In this document: positions 51,994 to 61,015 of the stretch, piece after piece
Layout of the letters: every line of letters starts with the position of its first letter
How positions within the stretch are numbered: the first letter of the stretch is position 1
Program-made: the position numbers and the translations under genes
The notes under the pieces: generated by a model
The model's database searches: none
Told to the model about the DNA's origin: nothing
What the model saw: only the letters and a program-made list of their open reading frames with translations
NCBI GenBank assembly: GCA_021805565.1
Contig: JAJZFA010000021.1
Coordinates: forward strand, 1-64,000
Direction of reading: 5' to 3'
DNA from: Pseudomonadota bacterium
GTDB lineage: Bacteria; Pseudomonadota; Alphaproteobacteria; Acetobacterales; Acetobacteraceae
DNA length: 64,000 nt

Positions 51994-53325
51994 ATGGCAA
52001 GTGCGACCGTATCCAGCGGGCTGTCGGACAGCGATCACAGCGCGCAACTGCGCAAGGCGGTCATCGCCGCCACCGTCGGCACCACCATCGAATGGTATGA
52101 TTTTTTCATATACGGCACCGCCGCCGGACTGGTGTTCCCCAAACTCTTTTTTCCCCATGAATCCGTGCTTGCCGGAACACTGGCGTCCTTCAGCACCTAT
52201 TTCATCGGCTTCGTCGGCCGCCCGATCGGCGCGGCGATCTTCGGCCATTACGGCGACCGCATCGGCCGTAAGGCGACGTTGATCGCAACGCTTCTACTGA
52301 TGGGCGTCGCGACGTTTCTGGTCGCGTTCGTGCCGGGCTACGATTCAATCGGCATCTGGGGGGCTGTGCTGCTGACAGTGCTGCGCACCTTGCAGGGGAT
52401 CGGCGTCGGCGGCGAATGGGGCGGGTCCGTGCTGATCGCCATGGAGTGGTCGAAAGGCCAGAAAAGCCGTGGCCTCGTGGCATCCTGGCCGCAATTCGGC
52501 GTGCCCTGCGGACTGTTTTTGTCCAACCTCGCCATCCTGGCGTTCAGCGCTTGGTCGGGCGCCGATTTTATCGCCTGGGGCTGGCGCATGCCGTTCATTC
52601 TCAGCATCGTGCTGATAGGGATCGGTCTTTGGATCCGCCTCGGCATCCTGGAAACGCCGGTCTTCCAGAAGCTGGTGAAGGACAACAAAATCGAAAAGGC
52701 CCCGATGCTGGAGGTAATCAAGCGCCAGCCGCGGCAGATTATCCTGTCGGCGCTGCTGCGCATGGCGGAACAGGCGCCGTTCTATATTTTCACTGCATTT
52801 ATCTTCGCGTATGGCACCGGCACGCTGCATATGCCGCGCGATCTTGTCCTGACGGCGGTTCTGGCCGCATCATGCCTGTCATTCATCACCATCCCGTTGT
52901 CGGGCCATATCTCCGACCGGATCGGCCGCCGCAAAATGTACCTGATCGGCGCCGCGACGACCGGCGTGTTCGGTTTTGTCTATTTCGCGATGGTCGGCAC
53001 GCTTTCGCCCACCCTGGTCTTCATCGCGATCGTGCTGTCGCTGGTCCCGCACGACATGATGTACGGCCCGCAGGCGGCACTGATCGCCGAAGCCTTCACG
53101 CCGCGCCTGCGCTACAGCGGCGCGTCGATGGGATATCAACTCGCGTCGATTATCGCCGGCGGCCCGGCGCCGCTGATCGCCACGGCGCTGATCGCGTCCT
53201 ATCACACCGGTTACGCCGTCGCGATCTACATCGCCGCCTGCTCGGTCATCAGCCTGATCTCGGCGGCAATGATGCCGGATTATACCGGGAAGGATATCTC
53301 GGCCGAGTATGACACCGCCGACTAG
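51994..53325 (+). CDS. MHS-family MFS metabolite transporter (443 aa)
   Basis: A twelve-segment major facilitator of the metabolite:H+ symporter family (relatives carry shikimate, proline/betaine, 2-oxoglutarate). GTTIEWYDFFIYGTAAGLVF is the family N-terminus, FGHYGDRIGRKATL the conserved loop 2-3 motif, and LRTLQGIGVGGEWGGSVLIA the segment 4 motif; SGHISDRIGRRKMYLIGA is its counterpart in the second half. The substrate is not determinable. A G-rich ribosome binding site (GGGGG) lies about 9-10 bases before the ATG. It appears to be single. Confidence 0.9.
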   Translation: MASATVSSGLSDSDHSAQLRKAVIAATVGTTIEWYDFFIYGTAAGLVFPKLFFPHESVLAGTLASFSTYFIGFVGRPIGAAIFGHYGDRIGRKATLIATLLLMGVATFLVAFVPGYDSIGIWGAVLLTVLRTLQGIGVGGEWGGSVLIAMEWSKGQKSRGLVASWPQFGVPCGLFLSNLAILAFSAWSGADFIAWGWRMPFILSIVLIGIGLWIRLGILETPVFQKLVKDNKIEKAPMLEVIKRQPRQIILSALLRMAEQAPFYIFTAFIFAYGTGTLHMPRDLVLTAVLAASCLSFITIPLSGHISDRIGRRKMYLIGAATTGVFGFVYFAMVGTLSPTLVFIAIVLSLVPHDMMYGPQAALIAEAFTPRLRYSGASMGYQLASIIAGGPAPLIATALIASYHTGYAVAIYIAACSVISLISAAMMPDYTGKDISAEYDTAD

Positions 53326-53413
53326 CCGACGGCCTGCACCGGTCTGCCTCAGCCAAGAATAGGCCACGGCATTGGGGACACCAGACTTTAAAACCTCAGG
53401 ATGTTGGGGCGTT

Positions 53414-53447
53414 GTTCATAATGAACGAACGGTTGTAGCCACAACCG
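53414..53447. promoter_or_regulatory. Two adjacent palindromes upstream of the giant Hint protein
   Basis: GTTCATAATGAAC (53414-53426) is a perfect 13-base palindrome about one central base. CGGTTGT-AGCC-ACAACCG (53430-53447) is a perfect 7-bp hairpin 3 bases further. They lie in the 356-base gap 53326-53681, which is AT-rich toward its end and otherwise empty. One may end the transporter transcript and the other may be an operator for the next gene. Confidence 0.5.
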
Positions 53448-53681
53448 GGATGTCTCTTTAATCGTCTTGCCGGTGGTGACTTCTGCCGGCGTTCGTCTAT
53501 CCAGGCCGCGGTTGGGGATCGTTTCCGGTTTTTCAAGCGATCGCACGCTCTAATCGATACGAATTCCTTGCGTGGTTGATATTTTATTCATAGATTAATT
53601 TTTACCGTGCGGTCGCAAACACGATCCCGGATGAACGACAGCAACAAAACGCGCGGATGCCGCCGAAGAAGGGGCAGACCA

Positions 53682-56600
53682 ATGGCAAATAAGACCTACA
53701 CATATATTGGTGCGGCTGGTTCAGCCATCGTCGCGAATTCGCCGCTGGACTGGAGCCCGTCGCCGCCGTCCGGCAACACAGGACCAGGCCCCGGCGCCAC
53801 CGTCATATTCAATGCTGGAACAGTTCTTTTTTCGGACCAGACGTTCCAGTCGAACACGGTATTTCTGGCTGGCGGAACGCTGGATTTCTACGGCGATGGC
53901 AACGTCAACCCCAGCACCGCGCCCACGCTGGACAACGGATCGGTCATTTCCACCGATGCGGCGCTGGCCGAAAAAGTGTCTGGCGCGCCGCTGACAGCCA
54001 CGATCGGCGTGTTCGGCAACTTCATCAACGAAGGATCGATCCTCGCGGCCGGACCGCCGGGCAGTACCCTGACAATCGCTGTCGCGGGCACCAGCATCGG
54101 CGCTACCTATTATCCCGGCCTGCTCACCAATTTCGGCGAAATCGGCGTCGCGGCCGGCAATACGCTGACCATCGCCCTGACCGGCACATCCGGACTGCTG
54201 GCCGCGGGCGGAGCGATCCAGGCCAATGGCGGTTACCTCGACATCGCCGGGCCGGCCGGCGGATACGTTGCGACGAGCGGCGGCGTATCCGCGGCCCTGA
54301 ATGTCGGCGGCGGCGGAACCGTGGAAACCAACGTTGCCTTCAACAGCGGCGCAAGCGGCGTCGCGTTTTTGGCTTTCACCGATTCCTCGGCCGGCAATAC
54401 GTTTAAAATCGACAACCTCGGCTCCTTTACCGGCCAAATTCAAAATTTTGGCTTCAACGATACCATCGATCTGGGCTCGTCCCTGGCGGTGGGGACACTG
54501 ATTTTCAACCAGAACACCGGTACGCTCGATCTCGTGCAACCCGGCTCCGTCGTTGCCGCGCTCAATCTCGGATCGGGCAATTTCACCGGGGGCACCTTTG
54601 CACTGGCCGGTGTTATCGGAACCGGGACGACAGCCACGGCCGACGGATTCGGCCTGACACTGGGCGCGGACGGCAACACCCAGGTAATCAAAAACCGCAC
54701 CACCTACACGTATATCGGCGCCGCCGGAACGGCGAACAACGGCAACAGCAAAACGGGGCTATGGTCCCCCGCCGGCTCGCCGAACGCGGGCGACAGCGTT
54801 ATTTTCAACGCCGGAACCCTGGATTTGTTCGGCCCCAACCTTAAGACGAACACCATCTACGTCACAGGCGGAACGCTGGCCTTTTACGGCGATGCAAACA
54901 CCGTCGTTCAAAATAACAACAATAACAACCAGTCGAATGGCCGCTCCGGTCCGACCATGGACCAGGCGTCGGCCATCGTCACCAATGCCGCGGTGGTGGA
55001 AACCGTGGCCGGCACGCCGCAAACCGCGACCATCGATACGTTCGGCAACTTCATCGGCCAGGGCAGCATTATCGCCAATGGGCCAGTTGGCAGCGCCATG
55101 ACGATCGCCATCGCCGGCACCACCCTCAATGGGACATACTTTCCAGGCACGTTCGTCAACTACGGAAAAATCGAGGCCGAGGCCGGCAACACGCTGGTCA
55201 TCGCCATCGGTGCGACCGCAGAACTGCTGAATGCCAGCCTGATCGCCGCGGCTGGCGGCACGGTCGATATTCAGGCAGCGGCGAACGCGGCTGGCGGCGG
55301 TTACGCGGGTGTGGCCGGAGTCGCGCTGATTACCGCCGGCGGCACGCTGGAAACCAACGCGACGTACGGAACCACGGTGGCTGGCGTCCCGCCGCTTTAC
55401 ATCTTCGGCGATGCAACGGCCGGCAACACGGTCAAAATCGACACCATCGGTTCATTCGGCGGCCAATTCCTCGGCTTCGGGGTCGGCGACACCATCGATC
55501 TGGGCGCTTCGATCGCGGTTTCGTCGCTGGTTTACACTGCCGCCAGCGGGCTGCTGTACCTGGAAAACAACGGGTCCGTCGTCGATACGCTGCTGTTTAC
55601 CGGCGGCAACTACAGCGGCGGAGTTCTGACCGGAACGGCCGGCCATGGCAGCACCGCGACCGCCGGCACGTTCGGCCTGACGCTGGGCGCCGATGGCAAC
55701 ACCCAGCTTGTATCCAGCGCCCATACCGATGTTTTCAAAAATCTCAGCGGCGCCTGGCAGACCGGCGCGGCCTGGAACACCGGCACACCGGGAACGCAGG
55801 ACACCGTCTTTATCGGATTGGGCGCCACGGCGCCGTTTACGCTGACCACGGGCACCGCGCCGGTCTCGGTGGGCGATATGCTGACGGTTGGCCACCAGGG
55901 CCTGATACAAATCACCAGCGCGACGACGGTGACGAGCAATGGAATCCAGACGGCCGGCAACACGCTGGAGGTCACGCAGGCCAACACCCTGACGACGCCC
56001 CAACTGCTGGAACTCGGCGGCACCGTGCTGCTGGACAGCGGCGCGGTGCTGAACGCCACCGGCCATCCGATCTATGGCAGCGGCAGTCTGGTCTATTTCG
56101 GCGCGGTCAATGGCACGCTGGGGGTCAGCAGCGCCAACACCCAGGCGATCTCCATCGAAGGCGGATCGTTGCTGGTCAACGGCGGCACCATCGCCGCCGC
56201 CGGCAATACGCTGATCGGTTACGCCGGGTCCGGCACACCCGCGCAAGCGACCGTCCAGGCGAGCGGCCTTCAGCACGCTGTTGTTACCGACAACAGCACG
56301 TATCTGGGTTCGGACCTGAGCTCGTACGGCCAACTGACATTGAACGGCACTGTCGCGTGGACCGACACGGCCGCGGCCACCGCCGGACTGGGTTTCATGC
56401 TCGTTGGGTTCAATGCCCTTGGGTCCAATGTGCCGGCCGGCCTGGCCCCGGCCCCGGTGGGCACCGCGCAACTGATGGTCGAAAACGGCGCATCCCTGAC
56501 CGATACGAATTTCGCCCAGATCGCCGCCACGCCGGACAGCGCCGGCAACGCCACCGTTACCAATGGCGGCATATGGAACATCGGCACCGCCGGCATGGGT

Positions 56601-59252
56601 ATCGGCTTTGCCGGGTCCGGCACGCTGGATGTGCTGAACGGCGGCACAGTGGCGATCGCCGCGCCCGGCTTTGCCACCGGTCATTACCAGGGCGCCCAGG
56701 GCACGCTGCTGGTGAGCGGCCAGGGCGCGTTACTGACGGACAGCGGCGGATTTGCCGACGGCAAAAGCGGCCAGGGCTTCGCCCAGGCGATGAACGGCGG
56801 CACCATCGCCCTGACTGGCACATCCGGCATCGTCGTCGGCCAATCGGCCGGCAGCAGCGGCACGCTGATCGTCGGCGACACCGCCTTCGCCGCCAGCGCG
56901 TTGCTGAGCCTAGGACCCACGGCTGGCGGGATTGCCGTCGGCTACAGAGGCGTCGGCGTGCTGGATGTGCTGTCCGGCGGCACGATCGACATGGGCGGCA
57001 CCATCGGGCTCGGCGTCGGCTGGACGCCGGGCGGGTCGGTGCTGGTGTCTGGCCAGGGCGCCCTGGTCAACATGGGAAGCCTGTCGCATGGCATCAGCGT
57101 CGGCGAGCTGAGCGGCGTCGCCGGCCTGATGACGATCCAGAACGGCGGCACCGTCACCCTGGCGGGCACAACCGCAATCGGTATCGGCTACGGTGCGGGT
57201 AGCGACGGTACGATGACCGTCGGCAATGCGGCTTTCGGGTCCAACGCCCTGCTGACACTCGGCACCGACACCACGGGGATCGCCGTCGGATTGGCCGGCT
57301 CCGGAACGCTGGACGTATTGGCCAACGGCGCCGTGACCATCAATGGCACGGGGGGAATCGGCGTCGGCGACGGTTCGGCCGGCGGTATTATCCTGGTGTC
57401 GGGCTCCGGCGCACTGCTGAACGACGTCAACCCATCCAGCGGCAGCGGTCTGTATATCGGCGTGAACAGCGCCGGAACCATGGATGTCAGCAGCGGCGGC
57501 ACCGTCCGCATCGCGGCGTCCAGCGGCATCGAAGTCGGCGGAACGGCCCAGGGCACGCTGGCGGTGCAGAGCGCCGGGTCGGTCGAGACCGCTTCGCTGT
57601 CCCTGGGCGGCCCATCGAGCGGCCCGCTGGGCAATGGCCCCAATGTCGTGACTGTGACGACGGGCGGACAGCTTCAGGATACCGGTTCGCTGGCGATCTG
57701 GCAGGGCGGAACGGTGGCGGTGGACATCTTCGCCGGATCGGGTATCGACATCGGGCGATCCGGTGCGTACGTAACCGGGGCGATCAATATCGACTCCGGT
57801 TACGCCCTGTCCGGAGATGGTTTGGTCGCAGCCGCGGTCGTGAATGCGGGCGCGATAGACGCACTGAAACCGGCCGGCAATCCGCTTGGCGGAACGCTGG
57901 AAATCCAGGGCGGACTGAGCGGCTCCGGCACCGCCAATATTGGCAGCGGGGCCACGCTTCGCCTGGATAGCACGATCGCGGCAACCGAGACGATCGCGTT
58001 CGCTTCGCTGGCATCGGGCGCACTGATCCTCGGCACGCCTGGAAGCGGCCTGGCGAACAGCGTCGCCGGCCTGTCGGCGGGCGACCGGATCGATTTCGGC
58101 AACGGCATGACCGTTACCAGCGCCGCGGTCGTCAATGCCAATACCATATCGATCGGTTATCATAACGCATCGGGCGGTCCGGCGATCTATAACCTGACAA
58201 ACGTTGCCTTGCCGGCACCGGGAACACCGAACCTGACGTTCGGACTCGATGCCGCGACCGGGCTTTCAGGCATTCAGGTCCAATCGCTGTGCTTCCTGCC
58301 CGGCACACTGATCCGCACCCCGTCCGGCGAAAGGCCGGTCGAAAAGCTCGCGGCCGGCGATCTGGTGGTGACCGTCAGCGGCCGCGTCCGGCCAACGATG
58401 TGGGCCGGCACCGGCCGAGTGCTGGCGACGCGCGGGCGGCGTGGTGCCGCGACCCCTGTTATCGTCCGCAAGGGTGCGCTGGGGCCCAACGTTCCGTCCG
58501 CCGATCTGCGGGTCACCAAAGGGCATTCGTTCTGGCTGGACGATGTGCTGATCCCGGTGGAATTCCTGGTCAACCACCGCTCCATCCTGTGGGACGACCG
58601 GGCGCAAGAGGTAACGGTCCATCACATCGAACTGGAGACCCACGACATTCTGGTGGCGAACGGCGCACCGGCCGAGAGTTATCGCGACGATGGCAACCGG
58701 TGGCTGTTCCAGAATGCCAACGCGGGATGGGCGCTGCCGCCGAAACCTCCGTGCGCGCCGGTGCTGACCGGTGGGCCGGTGGTGGATGCGGTATGGCGGC
58801 GCCTGCTGGACCGGGCCGGATCGCGGCCCGCCCTGCCGCTGACGAACGATCCGGATGTGCATCTGACGGTGAATGGGGTTCGCGTGGACGCCGCCTTCCG
58901 CACAGGCGATGTGCTGGTGTTCGGCCTGACCGAACCGGGCGGCGACGTGCGGATCGTGTCGCGCGCGGCCGTGCCGCAGGAACTTGGGCTGGCGCGCGAT
59001 CCACGACCATTGGGGGTTGCGATCCGCCGGATCGCGGTGCGGCGGGGGACGCGATTCCGCACGATCGACGCGGACGATCCGCGGCTGGCGGTCGGGTTCC
59101 ACGCACACGAAACCGATATCCGCTGGACCGATGGCGATGCGGCGCTGCCCGCGGCACTGTTCGCCGGATTCGCCGGACCCTGCGAACTGGTTCTGCATCT
59201 GGCGGGTAGAACCGCCTACATCGACGATGGGGCGGTGACAGCGGTGGCCTGA
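53682..59252 (+). CDS. Giant self-duplicated beta-repeat protein with C-terminal Hint domain (1856 aa)
   Basis: A very large Gly/Thr/Ala-rich protein with almost no Cys. Residues 1-335 and 339-680 are two diverged copies of one module (YTYIGAAG at the start of each, FGLTLGADGNTQ at the end). Residues 685-1530 hold many short beta-helix repeats of the GxxGxGxLxVxxGG type (AGSGTLDVLNGGTV and relatives). From residue 1537 a Hint_2-type domain follows: LCFLPGTLIRTPSGERPVEK has the nucleophilic Cys, VTKGHSFWLDD the conserved His, and ELETHDILVANGAPAES the end of the domain; 180 more residues follow. No ordinary signal peptide is present, which suggests type I or other leaderless export. Autoproteolysis is expected from the family. 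AAGGGG precedes ATG 53682 by about 8 bases. Confidence 0.88.
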   Translation: MANKTYTYIGAAGSAIVANSPLDWSPSPPSGNTGPGPGATVIFNAGTVLFSDQTFQSNTVFLAGGTLDFYGDGNVNPSTAPTLDNGSVISTDAALAEKVSGAPLTATIGVFGNFINEGSILAAGPPGSTLTIAVAGTSIGATYYPGLLTNFGEIGVAAGNTLTIALTGTSGLLAAGGAIQANGGYLDIAGPAGGYVATSGGVSAALNVGGGGTVETNVAFNSGASGVAFLAFTDSSAGNTFKIDNLGSFTGQIQNFGFNDTIDLGSSLAVGTLIFNQNTGTLDLVQPGSVVAALNLGSGNFTGGTFALAGVIGTGTTATADGFGLTLGADGNTQVIKNRTTYTYIGAAGTANNGNSKTGLWSPAGSPNAGDSVIFNAGTLDLFGPNLKTNTIYVTGGTLAFYGDANTVVQNNNNNNQSNGRSGPTMDQASAIVTNAAVVETVAGTPQTATIDTFGNFIGQGSIIANGPVGSAMTIAIAGTTLNGTYFPGTFVNYGKIEAEAGNTLVIAIGATAELLNASLIAAAGGTVDIQAAANAAGGGYAGVAGVALITAGGTLETNATYGTTVAGVPPLYIFGDATAGNTVKIDTIGSFGGQFLGFGVGDTIDLGASIAVSSLVYTAASGLLYLENNGSVVDTLLFTGGNYSGGVLTGTAGHGSTATAGTFGLTLGADGNTQLVSSAHTDVFKNLSGAWQTGAAWNTGTPGTQDTVFIGLGATAPFTLTTGTAPVSVGDMLTVGHQGLIQITSATTVTSNGIQTAGNTLEVTQANTLTTPQLLELGGTVLLDSGAVLNATGHPIYGSGSLVYFGAVNGTLGVSSANTQAISIEGGSLLVNGGTIAAAGNTLIGYAGSGTPAQATVQASGLQHAVVTDNSTYLGSDLSSYGQLTLNGTVAWTDTAAATAGLGFMLVGFNALGSNVPAGLAPAPVGTAQLMVENGASLTDTNFAQIAATPDSAGNATVTNGGIWNIGTAGMGIGFAGSGTLDVLNGGTVAIAAPGFATGHYQGAQGTLLVSGQGALLTDSGGFADGKSGQGFAQAMNGGTIALTGTSGIVVGQSAGSSGTLIVGDTAFAASALLSLGPTAGGIAVGYRGVGVLDVLSGGTIDMGGTIGLGVGWTPGGSVLVSGQGALVNMGSLSHGISVGELSGVAGLMTIQNGGTVTLAGTTAIGIGYGAGSDGTMTVGNAAFGSNALLTLGTDTTGIAVGLAGSGTLDVLANGAVTINGTGGIGVGDGSAGGIILVSGSGALLNDVNPSSGSGLYIGVNSAGTMDVSSGGTVRIAASSGIEVGGTAQGTLAVQSAGSVETASLSLGGPSSGPLGNGPNVVTVTTGGQLQDTGSLAIWQGGTVAVDIFAGSGIDIGRSGAYVTGAINIDSGYALSGDGLVAAAVVNAGAIDALKPAGNPLGGTLEIQGGLSGSGTANIGSGATLRLDSTIAATETIAFASLASGALILGTPGSGLANSVAGLSAGDRIDFGNGMTVTSAAVVNANTISIGYHNASGGPAIYNLTNVALPAPGTPNLTFGLDAATGLSGIQVQSLCFLPGTLIRTPSGERPVEKLAAGDLVVTVSGRVRPTMWAGTGRVLATRGRRGAATPVIVRKGALGPNVPSADLRVTKGHSFWLDDVLIPVEFLVNHRSILWDDRAQEVTVHHIELETHDILVANGAPAESYRDDGNRWLFQNANAGWALPPKPPCAPVLTGGPVVDAVWRRLLDRAGSRPALPLTNDPDVHLTVNGVRVDAAFRTGDVLVFGLTEPGGDVRIVSRAAVPQELGLARDPRPLGVAIRRIAVRRGTRFRTIDADDPRLAVGFHAHETDIRWTDGDAALPAALFAGFAGPCELVLHLAGRTAYIDDGAVTAVA

Positions 59253-59316
59253 CGGCAACGCAGGTGCCGTGGGGCCTGACCCGCCGCCCGCAACGCGCCA
59301 CCCGACCGGTGTCCGT

Positions 59317-59790
59317 TCAATCCAGTTTCTTCAGCATCTGTACGATTCCGCCCATGCAGACCTCGTCCCAGTCTTCCTCGTCGTACCCGGCGGTCTGATA
59401 AAATCCGGCTGCTTCCGGTGTCGCATAGACAACCGCCTTGCTGCACCCCAGACCGAGCACGAATTTTTCGGCGCGTTCCAGCATGGCACGGCCATGCCCG
59501 CCGCCCTGCCACGCCGGATCGATCGCCACCAGCCGCAGCGCCGCCGCGGCATTCCGCAGTTCGTCCACCTGGATGGCCCCGATCGGCCGGTCTTGCAAAA
59601 ACAGCAACAACGGGTGGCAATCCGGCCCGGTTTCCTCCACCGGACGGGGCAAGTGAAACACTTTCCGGCGAATGCCGTGATAGGCCTGCCAGTCCATATC
59701 GCATCGCGGTCTGTCCAGGCGGTATTCATCGTCGCCCGATGGCCGGCCGGTTGGCATTCTGCCTGTCCCGTTTGTCCCCGTGTCCGCCAT
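59317..59790 (-). CDS. GNAT-family N-acetyltransferase (157 aa)
   Basis: A single GNAT domain. LRLVAIDPAWQGGGHGRAML is the acetyl-CoA pyrophosphate-binding motif A, and KAVVYATPEAAGFYQTAGYD the motif B end with the usual Tyr. It resembles small general acetyltransferases of the ElaA/YjcF type. The substrate is unknown. It is convergent with the Hint gene and divergent from the ParA-like gene. The start is the ATG of MADTGTNG; the 25 residues before the fold are poorly ordered. Confidence 0.85.
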   Translation of the reverse strand: MADTGTNGTGRMPTGRPSGDDEYRLDRPRCDMDWQAYHGIRRKVFHLPRPVEETGPDCHPLLLFLQDRPIGAIQVDELRNAAAALRLVAIDPAWQGGGHGRAMLERAEKFVLGLGCSKAVVYATPEAAGFYQTAGYDEEDWDEVCMGGIVQMLKKLD

Positions 59791-59915
59791 GGCGGCGACC
59801 ACACAGACACGTTAGGACCGGCGCATCCGAAAAGCGAGCCGCCATCCACGTTCGCCCTGGCATCGCTTCGCGGGTTCTGTGACTGTGGTGTCTCATCGGC
59901 AGGGAGTTGGATCGC

Positions 59916-60536
59916 ATGGCGATCGTCATCGCAGTCGCGCAACAGAAAGGCGGCACCGGCAAGACGACCCTGGCCGCGAACCTCGCCGCCGCCATGGCGC
60001 CGTCACGCAAGGTCGCGCTGCTGGATATCGATCCGCAACACAGCCTGACGCGGTGGTATGGCCTTCGGCCGGCCACCGCCGCGAAGCTGACCTTTTCCGA
60101 CGTATCCGGCTGGCGCGTCACATCCGAACTGGATCGCCTGAAAGCCGGTCACGATGTCGTGGTGATCGACAGTCCGCCGCAAATCGACACCGACGCCCGG
60201 CTGGCGATTCGCGGCGCGACCCTGGTGCTGATTCCCGTTCAACTCAGCCCGCCGGACATTTGGGCGGCCGAGGGCACGCTGAAGCTGGCCGCCGCCGAAA
60301 AGCGCAGGGCGGCGATCGTGCTCAACCGCGTGCCGTCTTCCGGTAAATTGCGGGACAGCATGACCGCGCTGCTGCGGCGAAACGGTGCGCCGCTGCTGGC
60401 CGCCACGATCGGCAACCGCACCGGGTTTGCCACCGCCTTCGCCGAAGGTCTCGCCGTCACCGAGACCGCCCCTCGCTCAGTCGCGGCGAATGAGCTACGT
60501 GCGTTGTTAAAGGAAGTGCTGGAGTCGATGGAATGA
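59916..60536 (+). CDS. ParA-family partition-type ATPase (206 aa)
   Basis: A short Par[21 protein letters not shown] is the deviant Walker A with both lysines, [17 protein letters not shown] the Walker A' region, and [19 protein letters not shown] the Walker B. It lacks the N-terminal HTH of plasmid ParA, so it belongs to the small ParA/McdA-like group that positions plasmids or protein cargos over the nucleoid. No parB or parS is seen nearby. AGGGAG lies 9 bases before ATG 59916. Its stop overlaps the CopD-like gene as ATGA. Confidence 0.88.
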   Translation: MAIVIAVAQQKGGTGKTTLAANLAAAMAPSRKVALLDIDPQHSLTRWYGLRPATAAKLTFSDVSGWRVTSELDRLKAGHDVVVIDSPPQIDTDARLAIRGATLVLIPVQLSPPDIWAAEGTLKLAAAEKRRAAIVLNRVPSSGKLRDSMTALLRRNGAPLLAATIGNRTGFATAFAEGLAVTETAPRSVAANELRALLKEVLESME

Positions 60537-60973
60537 CGATTTATGCCGGGGTCAAGGCGCTGCATCTGCTGTGCGCGGTGCTGTGGGTGGGCGGCATGTT
60601 CTTCGCGTATGCGGTGCTGCGCCCGAGCATGCTGGCGATCGAACCGCCGCAGCGGATGTTGCTGCATACGCGGGTTTTCAAGAGGTTTTTCCTGGTAATC
60701 TGGCATGCGATGCCCGTAATCCTGATCTCGGGCTTTGCCATGCTCGGGCTGCGCTGGGATATGGCGACAGCGCCCTGGCAGATCAACGCGATGATGGGGC
60801 TTGGGCTGCTGATGTCGGCGGTGTTTCTGGCGATTTTTTTCGGCCCTTACCGGCAGTTCCGCCGCACCACCGACCGGAACCGGATGGCGTCCAGCCTGGA
60901 CAGTATTCGCAAACTGATCGGGCTGAATCTGATTCTGGGACTCGTCACCGTGATCGTCGCCGGGCTGCTATAG
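60533..60973 (+). CDS. CopD-like integral membrane protein (146 aa)
   Basis: Four hydrophobic segments with conserved [19 protein letters not shown] at the start and [17 protein letters not shown] in the middle. His residues inside the helices, as in CopD/DUF2269-like proteins, could bind copper or heme. Copper import is known for some CopD proteins but is not shown here. It is translationally coupled to the ParA-like gene, an unusual pairing. The next gene is convergent after 42 bases. Confidence 0.82.
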   Translation: MTIYAGVKALHLLCAVLWVGGMFFAYAVLRPSMLAIEPPQRMLLHTRVFKRFFLVIWHAMPVILISGFAMLGLRWDMATAPWQINAMMGLGLLMSAVFLAIFFGPYRQFRRTTDRNRMASSLDSIRKLIGLNLILGLVTVIVAGLL

Positions 60974-61015
60974 TGTCCGGCGCCACAGCCCGCGACGATC
61001 GGTGCGGGCGTCGCC

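Noticed and set aside
56910-58163. Frames opposite the repeat protein
   Set aside because: They mirror the Gly/Ala-rich repeat codons; repeat DNA keeps all frames open.
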